This document shows positions 26,472 to 34,990 of a DNA stretch of 64,000 nt, piece by piece. Source of the stretch: Anatilimnocola floriformis (GTDB lineage Bacteria; Planctomycetota; Planctomycetia; Pirellulales; Pirellulaceae). The notes below the pieces were generated by a model, which made no database searches, was not told where the DNA came from, and saw only the letters and a program-made list of their open reading frames with translations. A program made the position numbers and the translations under genes. The stretch's first letter is position 1, and the number at the start of each line of letters is the position of its first letter. Location of the stretch: NCBI RefSeq assembly GCF_024256385.1, contig NZ_JAMLFW010000001.1:1302001-1366000 (forward strand), written 5' to 3'.

Positions 26472-29396
26472 TTAGTCCAATACCTCGCCGCGTAGCCACT
26501 TGGCGAGCAACGTGATCTCGGGCTTCGACAGCAGCGCCGGTTTGACGCCTGGTCCACTCTTGGCGAACCGCGGCATCCGGTCGTTGTTGTCGCCATAGAG
26601 ATCGGCATGGCCCGGATCGGCGATGAACCGCTCCAGCCATTCTTGCGAAGCCCAGCCGGTGAGATCAGGAGCAGCGCCGACGTCCCCCTTGTCGTGGAAC
26701 TTGTGGCAGTCGACGCACGAGGACGAGGCAAAGCTGGTCGCAAATGCGGTTCGGCCACGCATGATCGAGCCATCGTCGGTCGCGGCCTTGTCGGCGGCAG
26801 CTTGGGCCGGCAGGTTCGCTTCGGCGGACAGCGTGGCGATGATGTCGGTGACTGCTTTCTTGCCTTCTTCATCGAGTTCGGAGAAGTTGTCGCGGACGAA
26901 GTTCACCATGTCGCCTTGCTTGTGCTTCGTTTTGCCGAAGTACCGATCGCTGGCTATCTGCTTAGGATCTAACAAACCGGTCAGCCATTCGCGCGAACCA
27001 AAGGCCTGCAAGTTTGGCGCGGTTGGCCGTTTGGCGACGATGCCGCCGCCCGTGGCATCGCTGCGGCTGTGGCACTGCGAGCAATTGGCAACGAACAGCT
27101 GTCGGGCTTGATCGTCTGACGTTGCTTTGAGGCGTTCAGCACCGACGATGGTGAGCTCGCGACTCTTTTCACCCAGCATCGACTCACGAACGACGCGGCG
27201 GGCATACTCTTCCGTTGGCGGCAACCGCGGCTGTGTGTCGGCGGGATCGTAATAATCGCCGCGCAACCAAGCCACGATCAACGACAACTCGCGAATGCTG
27301 ACGCTGTTCTTGTGCGGTTCGTCAATGTTCTTGGCGAACTGTGGCATGCGGTCGTTCTGATTTTGATAGAACCGCTCATGCGTCGGATCGGCGACAAAGC
27401 CGAGCATCCATTCGTACGAACCGTAGTGAGTCAAATCCGGCGCGAGGCCCAATTGGCCGTGATCGCCGAAGCGGTGGCATTCGTTGGTGCAGTATTGCTG
27501 CACGAGCTTGACACCGTGGCCAATCAGTTCTTTGTCCTTCTCATCCGCTGCGGTCTGGCTGCGGAGTTGTGCTTGGGCGGAAAGAGCGGCGACGATTGCC
27601 TCAATCTCGGTGTTCGGCGTTTCTTTGCCGTCCGGTCCTTTAATCTTTTCGTTCAACTCACCCGCATGCTTCTTCAGCCAATCGACCATTCGTCCTTCGC
27701 GGTGATTGGTATGGCCGAAATAATCGGCGATGATCGGCTTCAGGTGGTTGTCTGGGTTTTCTTCGTCGGCCGCGACTTTTTTGTTCGCTGACGGGACGGC
27801 TTCATCGACGCGCACAGCGGTCAGCTTCTCGGGAGTCAAGAAACCCTTGATCCACTCACGCGATGCAAATCCATACAAATTGGGAGCCCCGGCGTAGGGC
27901 AACTCCGTTGGATATTGGACTTTGCCGGCGGCATCGCGGACGACTCTGAGCGCCTTCTTCTTTTCCCCTGTCTCATGATTGACTTCGTTGGTTTCACCTT
28001 CTTTTGTGAGAGGGCTCAGCTTTTGATTCGCCAAGCGAATCGCTGCGGCCTGGTGTTCGTGGCCGTGCCCTTCTTCACCGGCAGTTGGTTTTGCATCGGC
28101 GGCTGGACCTCGGTAGTCATGGCAGCTCGCGCAGTGCTGACTAAACAGTCGCGGCCCTTGAGTGAGCGGATCATTACGGAGCAAATCGACAGCGCCGGAG
28201 CGTTGGATGAAACGTTTGTCGCTGAGATTGCTAGTCTGCCATTCACGGCGATTGATCAAATCGTACGTTCGCTGTGCATTGTGCTCCGCGAGCACTCGTG
28301 CTTTTTGAAAATCAGCATTTCCGGCGTCTTCGCGCAGCGCGAGCACCGTGAGCACCCCCGCACCCGCGATCAAGAACAGAATGAACGCGATATTGAATTT
28401 GTGTCCGAGCTTGCTGATGCCGATGAACGGCGCGAGCGCGAGCACGGTCATCACAATGCCGGGAATCACCAGCGCGCCGATGACTTCCTGCGTGCCATGG
28501 AAGTACTTCAGCAATTGGAACAGGAACAAGTAGTACCATTCCGGCCGGGCAGCATCGTAAGGTTCCGAAGGATCGGCAGGCGCGCCGAGTTCGGCGCCTT
28601 GATGGGCGAGCGGCAACGTGCCTTTCGCCGCGTTCGGTAGATCCCAGTGAATCACGCACAGTAGCACGATGGTAAGGAGCACTAAGCAACCGACAGCATC
28701 GAAGAGCACCTGCTTCGGCCAGAAGTACTCATTCTTATCGCCCGGGCGCGGATGCGTCGTAATGCCGTGCTTCCGAAAGACGGCGATGTGCGCGGCTAGA
28801 AAGATCACGAGCAGCGCCGGCAGCACGCCGGTGTGCATCGCGAAGAATCGCGTCAACGTGTGATGGCCATATTCACTGCCGCCGACAGCGAGCAGTTGCA
28901 GATCTTTGCCGACGACAGGAACCAGAGTCGCCAGGTTGGTCGCGACATTCGTAGCCCAGTAGCCCTTTTGATCCCAGGGCAACAAATAGCCCGTGAGTCC
29001 GAGGCCCATCACGATTTGCATCAGCACCAGGCCGAGCCAGTAGTTCACCTCGCGCGGTGCACGGTACGCGCCGTCGACAATCACTTGCAGCAAGTGAATG
29101 CCCATCACCACCACCATGGCTTGGGCCATGAAGTGATGCAGACCGCGGAGCAGCCAGCCGCCAGTCATTTCGTGCTGGATGTAATAGACGCTTTCGTACG
29201 CCGTCTGACTGCTGGGGCTATACGCCATCCACAGAAAGATGCCGGTGATCGCCTGCACGCTGAAGGCAAACACCAGCATGCTGCCGGTGATGTAACGCCA
29301 GCGAGCGCCGCCGGGAATTGGTTCGTACAGAGCATCGGCCAACATCTGGTTGTAACCGATGCGGCGGTCAAGCCATTGGCTCATTTGCCGAATCAT
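26472..29396 (-). CDS. Cytochrome b (b/b6-type) fused to four C-terminal heme c domains
   Basis: The protein is 974 residues. Residues about 1-215 form cytochrome b N-terminal helices with heme-ligating histidines in RGLHHFMAQAMVVVMGIHLL and MHTGVLPALLVIFLAAH. About 220-355 is the C-terminal b domain (PEWYYLFLFQLLKYFHG). About 400-974 is periplasmic with heme attachment motifs CASCH (about 418), CTNECH (about 634, a rare CX3CH spacing), CSQCH (about 771) and CVDCH (about 890). The four domains read as an A-B-A-B duplication. The gene overlaps the Rieske gene by ATGA. Together they would form a quinol-oxidising bc-type complex in which the c-type hemes carry electrons onward, a variant of the fused cytochromes known in planctomycetes. 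Confidence 0.86.
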   Translation of the reverse strand: MIRQMSQWLDRRIGYNQMLADALYEPIPGGARWRYITGSMLVFAFSVQAITGIFLWMAYSPSSQTAYESVYYIQHEMTGGWLLRGLHHFMAQAMVVVMGIHLLQVIVDGAYRAPREVNYWLGLVLMQIVMGLGLTGYLLPWDQKGYWATNVATNLATLVPVVGKDLQLLAVGGSEYGHHTLTRFFAMHTGVLPALLVIFLAAHIAVFRKHGITTHPRPGDKNEYFWPKQVLFDAVGCLVLLTIVLLCVIHWDLPNAAKGTLPLAHQGAELGAPADPSEPYDAARPEWYYLFLFQLLKYFHGTQEVIGALVIPGIVMTVLALAPFIGISKLGHKFNIAFILFLIAGAGVLTVLALREDAGNADFQKARVLAEHNAQRTYDLINRREWQTSNLSDKRFIQRSGAVDLLRNDPLTQGPRLFSQHCASCHDYRGPAADAKPTAGEEGHGHEHQAAAIRLANQKLSPLTKEGETNEVNHETGEKKKALRVVRDAAGKVQYPTELPYAGAPNLYGFASREWIKGFLTPEKLTAVRVDEAVPSANKKVAADEENPDNHLKPIIADYFGHTNHREGRMVDWLKKHAGELNEKIKGPDGKETPNTEIEAIVAALSAQAQLRSQTAADEKDKELIGHGVKLVQQYCTNECHRFGDHGQLGLAPDLTHYGSYEWMLGFVADPTHERFYQNQNDRMPQFAKNIDEPHKNSVSIRELSLIVAWLRGDYYDPADTQPRLPPTEEYARRVVRESMLGEKSRELTIVGAERLKATSDDQARQLFVANCSQCHSRSDATGGGIVAKRPTAPNLQAFGSREWLTGLLDPKQIASDRYFGKTKHKQGDMVNFVRDNFSELDEEGKKAVTDIIATLSAEANLPAQAAADKAATDDGSIMRGRTAFATSFASSSCVDCHKFHDKGDVGAAPDLTGWASQEWLERFIADPGHADLYGDNNDRMPRFAKSGPGVKPALLSKPEITLLAKWLRGEVLD

Positions 29397-30025
29397 GCTT
29401 TCCGCTCCATGTGGTCTTTGCCGGGATAGTAATTGGCGAACGCGACCCAGACTTCGCCATCCTTCACTTCGACGGCGAGCGGATCCATGTTGCGTGGGCT
29501 AGGGGACGGCATGATGCGAGCACCGTCCGTGGTGAACGCGCTCGTATGACACGGGCACTGATAACACTTGCGATCGGTCGAGTAAGCGACGAAGCAACCC
29601 GCGTGCGGGCAAATGGCATTGAAGCACTCGATGACCGGCAGGCCTTTGTCATCCTTCTTGCCGCTGTTGCGGAGATATACCGCGCCGACTGGTTGATCGG
29701 GCTCAACGGTCCAAATGTCTTTGAGATCGGCGATGACCGGCACTTGCACCGGCGTGCCATCGGCGGGAACCGTGACGAGCGAGGCGACGCGCCGCAGCGC
29801 GGGACCCGTGGTAGAACCAGAGGCCGCAGCTTGACGGCGTTTCTTGATGGCTGGATCGAGAAACAAAGCGAGGCCGGCGAGCGCGGGAAACATGCCCACG
29901 AGGCCGCCGATAACTGTAGCCAGGATGGCATAGACGACGTTTCGCCGTTTGGCCTGATCGTCGATGATTACCGTGCAATGCGGCGGATGCGGTTCTTTTT
30001 CAGAACCGGAACTAGGAGAGGTCAT
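29393..30025 (-). CDS. Rieske iron-sulfur protein of the bc complex
   Basis: The protein is 210 residues. One membrane span at about 28-55 follows a short cytoplasmic tail. The soluble Rieske domain carries both cluster-binding loops: CPHAGC (Cys and His ligands) and CPCHTS about 20 residues later, with the loop cysteines placed as in respiratory Rieske proteins. The sequence around the first loop (ECFNAICPHAGCFVAY) departs from the usual CTHLGC. It is the first gene of the bc operon and its stop overlaps the cytochrome b start (ATGA). The protein would take an electron from quinol at the outer face of the membrane. Confidence 0.88.
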   Translation of the reverse strand: MTSPSSGSEKEPHPPHCTVIIDDQAKRRNVVYAILATVIGGLVGMFPALAGLALFLDPAIKKRRQAAASGSTTGPALRRVASLVTVPADGTPVQVPVIADLKDIWTVEPDQPVGAVYLRNSGKKDDKGLPVIECFNAICPHAGCFVAYSTDRKCYQCPCHTSAFTTDGARIMPSPSPRNMDPLAVEVKDGEVWVAFANYYPGKDHMERKA

Positions 30026-30156
30026 GGCTGGAGTTCCTTCCGAAGCCGAAATGCCGCAGCGGCGAAAGGCCGTGGCGGCAACGCAAACTTTAGGTGGGAA
30101 ATGGTCAGGCGGGAAGATCGGGCGGAATTTTACCGCAATCGGTCTCTAGTGTCAGG

Positions 30157-31137
30157 CTATAAAGCCTTGCGGACAGCGTCAAGAACTTTCGGTTGCACTT
30201 CGGCGAGCGATCCAGGCAGGAACGCGCCAGCCGCGGCCTTGTGGCCGCCGCCGCCCCACTGCTCGGCGATCTTGCTGCAATCGGCCGCGCAGCGGCTGCG
30301 GAAGCTCAGCTTGAAGCCGCCGGTCTGCTGCTCGACGAAGATCACGGCAAACTGAGTCCCGGCGATTCCGAGCGCCATGTTGATGACGTCTTCGGTGTCG
30401 CTCGGCAGGGCGCCGGTTTTCGTAAAGTCTTCTTTGAGCACGTGCGTGTAAACGAGTCGGCCGTTCAACTCCGATTTGATCTGCGACAGGATGATGCCCC
30501 GCAGCAGCACGCGGCCGAGCGTATCTTGTTCGTAGAGCGAGTTGTAAATCTTCGAAGGGCTCGCGCCGGCTTCGATCAAGCGGGCGGCCATGCGATAGGT
30601 GTAAGCACTCGCCGAGCCGAAGCGATACCAACCGGTGTCGGTGGCGATGGCGGCGTACAACGGCGTGGCGATCTCGGGCGTGAGAGCCACGCCGAGCGCA
30701 TCGGCCGCTTCCACAACGAGCCGGCCCGCTGCTTCAGCCGTGGTGTTCTTAAAGTTTTCGGCTCCCAGGTCGTCCTCGCTGACGTGATGGTCGAGGACCA
30801 TCTTTTTCGCCGAGTGGGCGCGAATAACATCGGCCATGGCCCCCAGTTGTTGCCAGGCGCTAGTATCGACAATCAGAATCGCATCGCGATCGGCTAGATC
30901 GGCGGCTTGAATGGTCTGCCCGATGACGCCGATTTTTTTGTCCGGATCGATGAAGGCCAAGTTCGGCGGCGTGGCCATGCCATTGACGATCTTCACGTCC
31001 TTGCCGAGCGCCGTGAGAATGCCAGCCATCCCGAGCTCGCTGCCGAGCGCGTCACAATCGGGGCGGATATGGCTGACGAGCAGGAACTTTTTGTGGGCTT
31101 TGATCAGTTCAACGAACCGAGTCCAGTCGATCGACAT
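30157..31137 (-). CDS. DHH-family phosphoesterase, NrnA-like
   Basis: The protein is 326 residues from ATG at 31137; the longer frame enters the upstream repeat. DHH motifs are clear: SHIRPDCDALGSE (motif I, metal-binding Asp), VDTSAW (II), LDHHVSEDD (III, the DHH itself), and the DHHA1 C-terminal signature GGGGHKAAAGAFLPGS. NrnA-type enzymes degrade nanoRNAs (2-5 nt) and dephosphorylate pAp; c-di-AMP/pApA phosphodiesterases are close relatives. No membrane or sensory domain is present, so a soluble NrnA is favoured. It is separated from ribF by an inverted repeat. Confidence 0.82.
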   Translation of the reverse strand: MSIDWTRFVELIKAHKKFLLVSHIRPDCDALGSELGMAGILTALGKDVKIVNGMATPPNLAFIDPDKKIGVIGQTIQAADLADRDAILIVDTSAWQQLGAMADVIRAHSAKKMVLDHHVSEDDLGAENFKNTTAEAAGRLVVEAADALGVALTPEIATPLYAAIATDTGWYRFGSASAYTYRMAARLIEAGASPSKIYNSLYEQDTLGRVLLRGIILSQIKSELNGRLVYTHVLKEDFTKTGALPSDTEDVINMALGIAGTQFAVIFVEQQTGGFKLSFRSRCAADCSKIAEQWGGGGHKAAAGAFLPGSLAEVQPKVLDAVRKAL

Positions 31138-31156
31138 GAGAGGTTGTTTTCCTAAC

Positions 31157-31254
31157 CGTAGGGTGGGTCGAGCGGTACTCCGCGAGGCCCACCGTGAACT
31201 GCAACACGAAGTCAAACTTGGTGGGCCTCATGAGTACATTCGACCCACCCTACG
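31157..31254. repeat. Long imperfect inverted repeat (CGTAGGGTGGGTCGA type)
   Basis: The arm at 31157-31193 (CGTAGGGTGGGTCGA then a short variable part and GAGGCCCACC) pairs with 31220-31254. About 30 of 37 positions match. It lies exactly between the ribF stop (31255) and the next gene start. The word GTAGGGTGGGTCGA followed by GGGCC is a typical dispersed planctomycete intergenic element. Confidence 0.65.
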
Positions 31255-32184
31255 CTATGCGTCTTCATTGAAATATTTCAACACCGTTTGTACATCAGCG
31301 GCCAGCTGTTGTGTAAGGGCGGCAACCGACTCGAACGGCCTCGTTTCCCGCACGCGGGCGAGAAATTCGACTTCCAGCGGCTGGCCATACAGCGAACCGC
31401 TGAAGCCCGGCAAGTGAGCTTCGAACTTGAAGGCCCCTTCGCCAAACGTGGGATTGGGGCCGATGTTGATCGCGGCGGGCCAGATGCCCTGCTGAGTGAA
31501 TGCGCGACCTGCGTAAACACCGATGGTTGGTACGAGCGTATCAATGCCGGCCAGGTTTGCGGTCGGAAAGCCGATTTTTGAACCCCGCTGCGCTCCATGA
31601 GTAACGAGACCGCGCAGCCGATACGGCCGAGTGAGCATTTGCCGCGCGGCGGCGACATCACCATGCTGAATGCTCTCGCGCACGCGGCTGCTCGAAACCA
31701 ACTCGCCGCCGGTCGCGATCGGCTCGACAACTTCTAAGGCCAGGCCGTTGGTGTCGCACAGTTTTTTCAGCAGCTCGACGTTTCCTTGCCGCTGGCGACC
31801 GAATTGAAAGTTTGGGCCTTCGACGATGGCTTGCGCTTGCAACCCATCGCGGAGAACGTGGTTAAAAAACTCCTCGGCGGATAACTTCAGCAACGCTTCA
31901 TCGGTGGGATACGACCAAACGGCAGTCACACCGAGTTCAGCGAGCAATTCGGCTTTGCGTTCCGTCCATGTCAGCGGCGGCGGCGCGAGTTCGGGCCGCA
32001 GAATACGCACCGGATGCGGATCAAACGTCAACACCACGGCTGGCCCGCCCACTTCGCGCGCTCGGGCCAGCAACCGCTCGATTAACTTCGCATGGCCACG
32101 ATGCACTCCATCGAAGTTTCCCACGGCAACAGCGCCGCGAAGAAAATCGGCAGGAAGAGGCGAGGTTTGGCGGAAAAGACGCAT
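31255..32184 (-). CDS. ribF: Bifunctional riboflavin kinase / FAD synthetase
   Basis: The protein is 309 residues, the normal family length. The N-terminal nucleotidyltransferase domain has VGNFDGVHRGH (FAD synthetase HxGH-like motif) and a KQ/SSRVRESIQHGDV segment (ISSTxxR motif equivalent). The C-terminal kinase domain has RGLVTHGAQRGSKIGFPTAN with the conserved GxPTAN riboflavin kinase motif and RP-F-S--ALTQQLAADV. The enzyme converts riboflavin to FMN and then FAD. It is followed by nnrD upstream on the same strand and nrnA downstream. Confidence 0.92.
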   Translation of the reverse strand: MRLFRQTSPLPADFLRGAVAVGNFDGVHRGHAKLIERLLARAREVGGPAVVLTFDPHPVRILRPELAPPPLTWTERKAELLAELGVTAVWSYPTDEALLKLSAEEFFNHVLRDGLQAQAIVEGPNFQFGRQRQGNVELLKKLCDTNGLALEVVEPIATGGELVSSSRVRESIQHGDVAAARQMLTRPYRLRGLVTHGAQRGSKIGFPTANLAGIDTLVPTIGVYAGRAFTQQGIWPAAINIGPNPTFGEGAFKFEAHLPGFSGSLYGQPLEVEFLARVRETRPFESVAALTQQLAADVQTVLKYFNEDA

Positions 32185-32190
32185 GCGCGG

Positions 32191-32296
32191 AAGTTCTGAG
32201 TTGGGAGTTTTGAGTTCTGAGACAAGAATACTCCATTCAGTATTGGTCTGCTCGTACTTCCTGTCTCAGAACTTGGAACTCAGAACTCAGAACTCT
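32191..32296. repeat. AGTTCTGAGTT-rich inverted repeat overlapping nnrD 3' end
   Basis: Repeated words AGTTCTGAG / GAGTTTTGAGTTCTGAG at 32191-32226 pair with CTCAGAACTTGGAACTCAGAACTC-type sequence at 32257-32296 (written in parts). The right arm includes the last codons and stop of nnrD (Ser-Ser-Glu-Phe-stop), so the repeat supplies coding sequence. Confidence 0.6.
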
Positions 32297-33146
32297 CGAG
32301 ACTTCGAAACGCGTCTGGCAGGAACCTGTTAATGTCCGTCGCAATCAATGACACCTGCCCCATCTCCCCCGCCGCCAGATCTCCCGCCAAACCATGCACA
32401 TGACAACCCAGCACTGCGGCGTCGAACGGCGACAGTCGCTGACAAACGAGCGCGGTGATGATTCCCGTCAGCACATCGCCGCTGCCGCCGGTGGCCATGC
32501 CGGGGTTGCCGGTTTGATTTATCTCGTGCTGCGTGCCGTCGGTGATGAGAGTGTGTTGTCCCTTGAGCACGAGGACCACATTCCATTCCTTGGCGAATAC
32601 TTTAGCTGCGGCGATCTGTTCGTCGCGTGAGTCGAACTTGCGATTGGCCAGGCGGCTGAACTCTCCCGGGTGCGGCGTGAAGATTCTTGGCCCCGCCGCT
32701 ATGGGCGGTCTCCCGTTTCGCTGGGCAATCTCCGCCAGCGCGTTCAATCCATCGGCATCGACGACGAGCGGCTGCGTCAGCCGTTCGTACAGGTGCTGCA
32801 CGATCCGCGTGCGAACTTCCGATCTGCCCAGGCCCGGACCGATCGCCACGCAGGTTGCATTTTCGGTCAGCGGCAACAACTCATCGATCACAGCGGGCAT
32901 GGCGAACTCGCCCGTATCGTCGCAATTCAGCGGTGTCGTCATGTAGCAAGGGTCGTACGCCGCGACCATCGGCAGCGTCTTGTTCGCCACTGCCAGCCGA
33001 ACCAGGCCAGCGCCGCTGCGCAAGCAAGCCATGCCGGAGAGACTGATTGCGCCGGCCATGCCGTAAGAACCGCCGATGAGCAGCGCTCGGCCGAAATCGC
33101 CTTTGTGGGAGTCTGGTTTTCGCGGTTGCAACTGTGGGAGTGTCAT
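32280..33146 (-). CDS. nnrD: ADP-dependent NAD(P)H-hydrate dehydratase
   Basis: The protein is 288 residues from ATG at 33146. It is a ribokinase-like fold with the YjeF C-terminal motifs KGDFGRALLIGGSYGMAGAI at the start, VVDADGLNAL, FTPHPGEFSRL, LVLKGQHTLITDG and the catalytic loop GNPGMATGGSGDVLTGI. It repairs damaged NADHX/NADPHX. The usual epimerase half (YjeF N) is absent, so epimerisation must be done elsewhere. The last codons are provided by a dispersed repeat, which may have altered the native C-terminus. Confidence 0.9.
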   Translation of the reverse strand: MTLPQLQPRKPDSHKGDFGRALLIGGSYGMAGAISLSGMACLRSGAGLVRLAVANKTLPMVAAYDPCYMTTPLNCDDTGEFAMPAVIDELLPLTENATCVAIGPGLGRSEVRTRIVQHLYERLTQPLVVDADGLNALAEIAQRNGRPPIAAGPRIFTPHPGEFSRLANRKFDSRDEQIAAAKVFAKEWNVVLVLKGQHTLITDGTQHEINQTGNPGMATGGSGDVLTGIITALVCQRLSPFDAAVLGCHVHGLAGDLAAGEMGQVSLIATDINRFLPDAFRSLESSEF

Positions 33147-33375
33147 AAACCAATCTTCGCGGGTTGCCGCCAAATATCAACTGCTATCCCATTCGTACCT
33201 TTCCGGCTATAACTGGACTGCGCTTCGCTTGCGTGCCGATGCCCCGATTTCGTTGAGAAGTCGCCGAGACGCATTGACCCAGCGAACGCAGACGCAGGCG
33301 TGCCAGTGATTGGCGGAGCCGGACCTTTGCCATTGAGGGCGTTGCGCTGGTGCATCTCTTATCCTCGGAACAGGC

Positions 33376-34425
33376 ATGACAACTTCCGTTTCTCGCAACG
33401 ATCTGGCCCTGCCGGCCGCCGAGACTTCGTACCATCCTCCGCTCTGGACCCTCACCGGGGTGCAGGTGTTGGGCGTCGGCGCCTATGTGCCGCCGCGCGT
33501 GGTGCCGAACGAGGAGTTGGCGTCGCTAGGCTGCGATGCCGACTGGATCGTGCAGCGAACCGGCATTCGCGAACGCCGCCAGGCCGATGATTCGCAGGCT
33601 GCCAGCGATCTGGCCTACGAAGCGGCCGTGAAGTGCCTGAAACATGCCGAGGTTTCGGCCAAGGATGTCGACCTGATCATCGTCGCCACGATGACCCCCG
33701 ATAGCCCAGCGCCGTCGACGGCTTGCCGCGTGCAACGCCGCCTCGGCGCTAGCGCGCCGTCGTTCGATGTGAGCGCTGCCTGTGCCGGCTTTATGTACGC
33801 CCTGTCGACCGGCATGCAATATGTCAAAACCGGCAATGCCCGTCGCGCGCTGGTCATTGGCAGCGACGTGATGACTCGCACGGTGAACCCGGCCGATAAG
33901 AAAACCTACCCACTCTTCGGCGACGGCGCTGGCGCTGTGTTGCTGGGAGCCGGCGAGAGCGAACAAGGCCTGGTTGCCTACACCCTCGGCGCCGATGGTA
34001 ACGGTGTCGAGTCGCTGCACATTCCTGCAGGCGGCAGTCGCGAGCCGCTGACGGCAGAAGCGATGGCGGCCGGCAGACAATATCTGAAGATGGATGGCAA
34101 AGCCGTTTTCAAATGGGCGGTTCGACTGGTTGCTGATTCTTGCCGCGAGGTGCTCGGTCACGCCGGTTTGACGACGGGCGATGTCACTTGGATGGTATTG
34201 CACCAGGCAAACAAACGGATCCTCGAAGCCGCCGCCGCCGATCTGGGTATGCCGCTCGAGCGCGTCGTGATGAATCTCGACCGGTACGGCAACACATCGG
34301 CAGGGAGCATTCCGCTGGTGCTCGACGAACTCAACCAGCAAGGCAAACTCCGCCGCGGCGACCGCATTCTGATGAGCGGCTTCGGTGCCGGCCTGGCGTG
34401 GGGAACGGGGTTGTTTCGCTGGTAA
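33376..34425 (+). CDS. fabH: 3-oxoacyl-ACP synthase III
   Basis: The protein is 349 residues. The thiolase-fold catalytic triad is visible: Cys136 in SAACAGFMYAL, His in VLHQANKRI and Asn in YGNTSAGSIPL. The glycine-rich end GFGAGLAWGTGLFRW is typical. An N-terminal extension of about 25 residues precedes the usual start of the fold (VQVLGVGAYVPP). FabH condenses acetyl-CoA with malonyl-ACP to start fatty acid synthesis. No other fab gene is adjacent, so related KAS III activities in secondary lipid synthesis remain possible. Confidence 0.9.
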   Translation: MTTSVSRNDLALPAAETSYHPPLWTLTGVQVLGVGAYVPPRVVPNEELASLGCDADWIVQRTGIRERRQADDSQAASDLAYEAAVKCLKHAEVSAKDVDLIIVATMTPDSPAPSTACRVQRRLGASAPSFDVSAACAGFMYALSTGMQYVKTGNARRALVIGSDVMTRTVNPADKKTYPLFGDGAGAVLLGAGESEQGLVAYTLGADGNGVESLHIPAGGSREPLTAEAMAAGRQYLKMDGKAVFKWAVRLVADSCREVLGHAGLTTGDVTWMVLHQANKRILEAAAADLGMPLERVVMNLDRYGNTSAGSIPLVLDELNQQGKLRRGDRILMSGFGAGLAWGTGLFRW

Positions 34426-34434
34426 GGGCGTCGT

Positions 34435-34731
34435 CTACAGTCGCGATTTCCAGGCCGATTCATCGCGACTCCCATGGACTACCGCGAAGACTTCGATTCG
34501 GTTGCTGTGAGCACGGTAGTAGACGATGAAAGGGAACTTCGGAACCCTCATCGCGCGAACATGGCGATAGATTGTCGCAAATAGCTTGGGATGATTGGCG
34601 ACGAGCAGCAGACGGCCCTTAACCAGTTCGAAGAAACGCTGCCCCAAACCAGCCGTCACAGAGTCGTAGTGCGCGACGATATCAGAGATGTCGCTAGACG
34701 CTGCCGGCCGAAAGATGACGGGCAAGCTCAT
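34435..34731 (-). CDS. RelE/ParE-family toxin
   Basis: The protein is 98 residues. It shows the ParE/RelE fold pattern: IFRPAASSDISDIVAHYDSV at the start (two helices), RLLLVANHPKLFATIYRHVR, VPKFPFIVYYRAHSNRIEV (beta-sheet with conserved Arg/Tyr) and a C-terminal VVHGSRDE. The start codon overlaps the antitoxin stop as ATGA. ParE members poison DNA gyrase; RelE members cleave mRNA; the residues visible here favour ParE. The gene ends 9 bases from the fabH stop in convergent orientation. Confidence 0.82.
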   Translation of the reverse strand: MSLPVIFRPAASSDISDIVAHYDSVTAGLGQRFFELVKGRLLLVANHPKLFATIYRHVRAMRVPKFPFIVYYRAHSNRIEVFAVVHGSRDESAWKSRL

Positions 34732-34952
34732 GGTAGTTTCTTGAAGAGCTTCGCCTCCAACTCATCCAGGGTAATTACGTTATCCGGGTTCGCATCGGCT
34801 TCGGCGATTCGCTCGTCAAGTAATCGTAAATGCCAATCGGGCGGTGAGAACGTGGCATCGTCCGGAAGGCTATCCCAGAGCAACGAAATCAACTCCAAAC
34901 GTTGCTCGTTGCTCAGTCGGTCAATTCCGAATTGTTCTAAGGTTAGCGACAT
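34728..34952 (-). CDS. Addiction-module antitoxin component (CHP02574-like)
   Basis: The protein is 74 residues. The features of the 'addiction module component' family are LSNEQRLELISLLWDSL and LDERIAEADANPDNVITLDE, with WHLRLLDERI at the middle. It precedes the ParE-like gene and overlaps it by 4 bases, the usual antitoxin-toxin order. These antitoxins often autoregulate the operon, though no clear DNA-binding domain is seen in this short chain. Confidence 0.82.
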   Translation of the reverse strand: MSLTLEQFGIDRLSNEQRLELISLLWDSLPDDATFSPPDWHLRLLDERIAEADANPDNVITLDELEAKLFKKLP

Positions 34953-34990
34953 AGTTGAACTCGGTTGGTGAGACTAACTCAAGACTAGCT

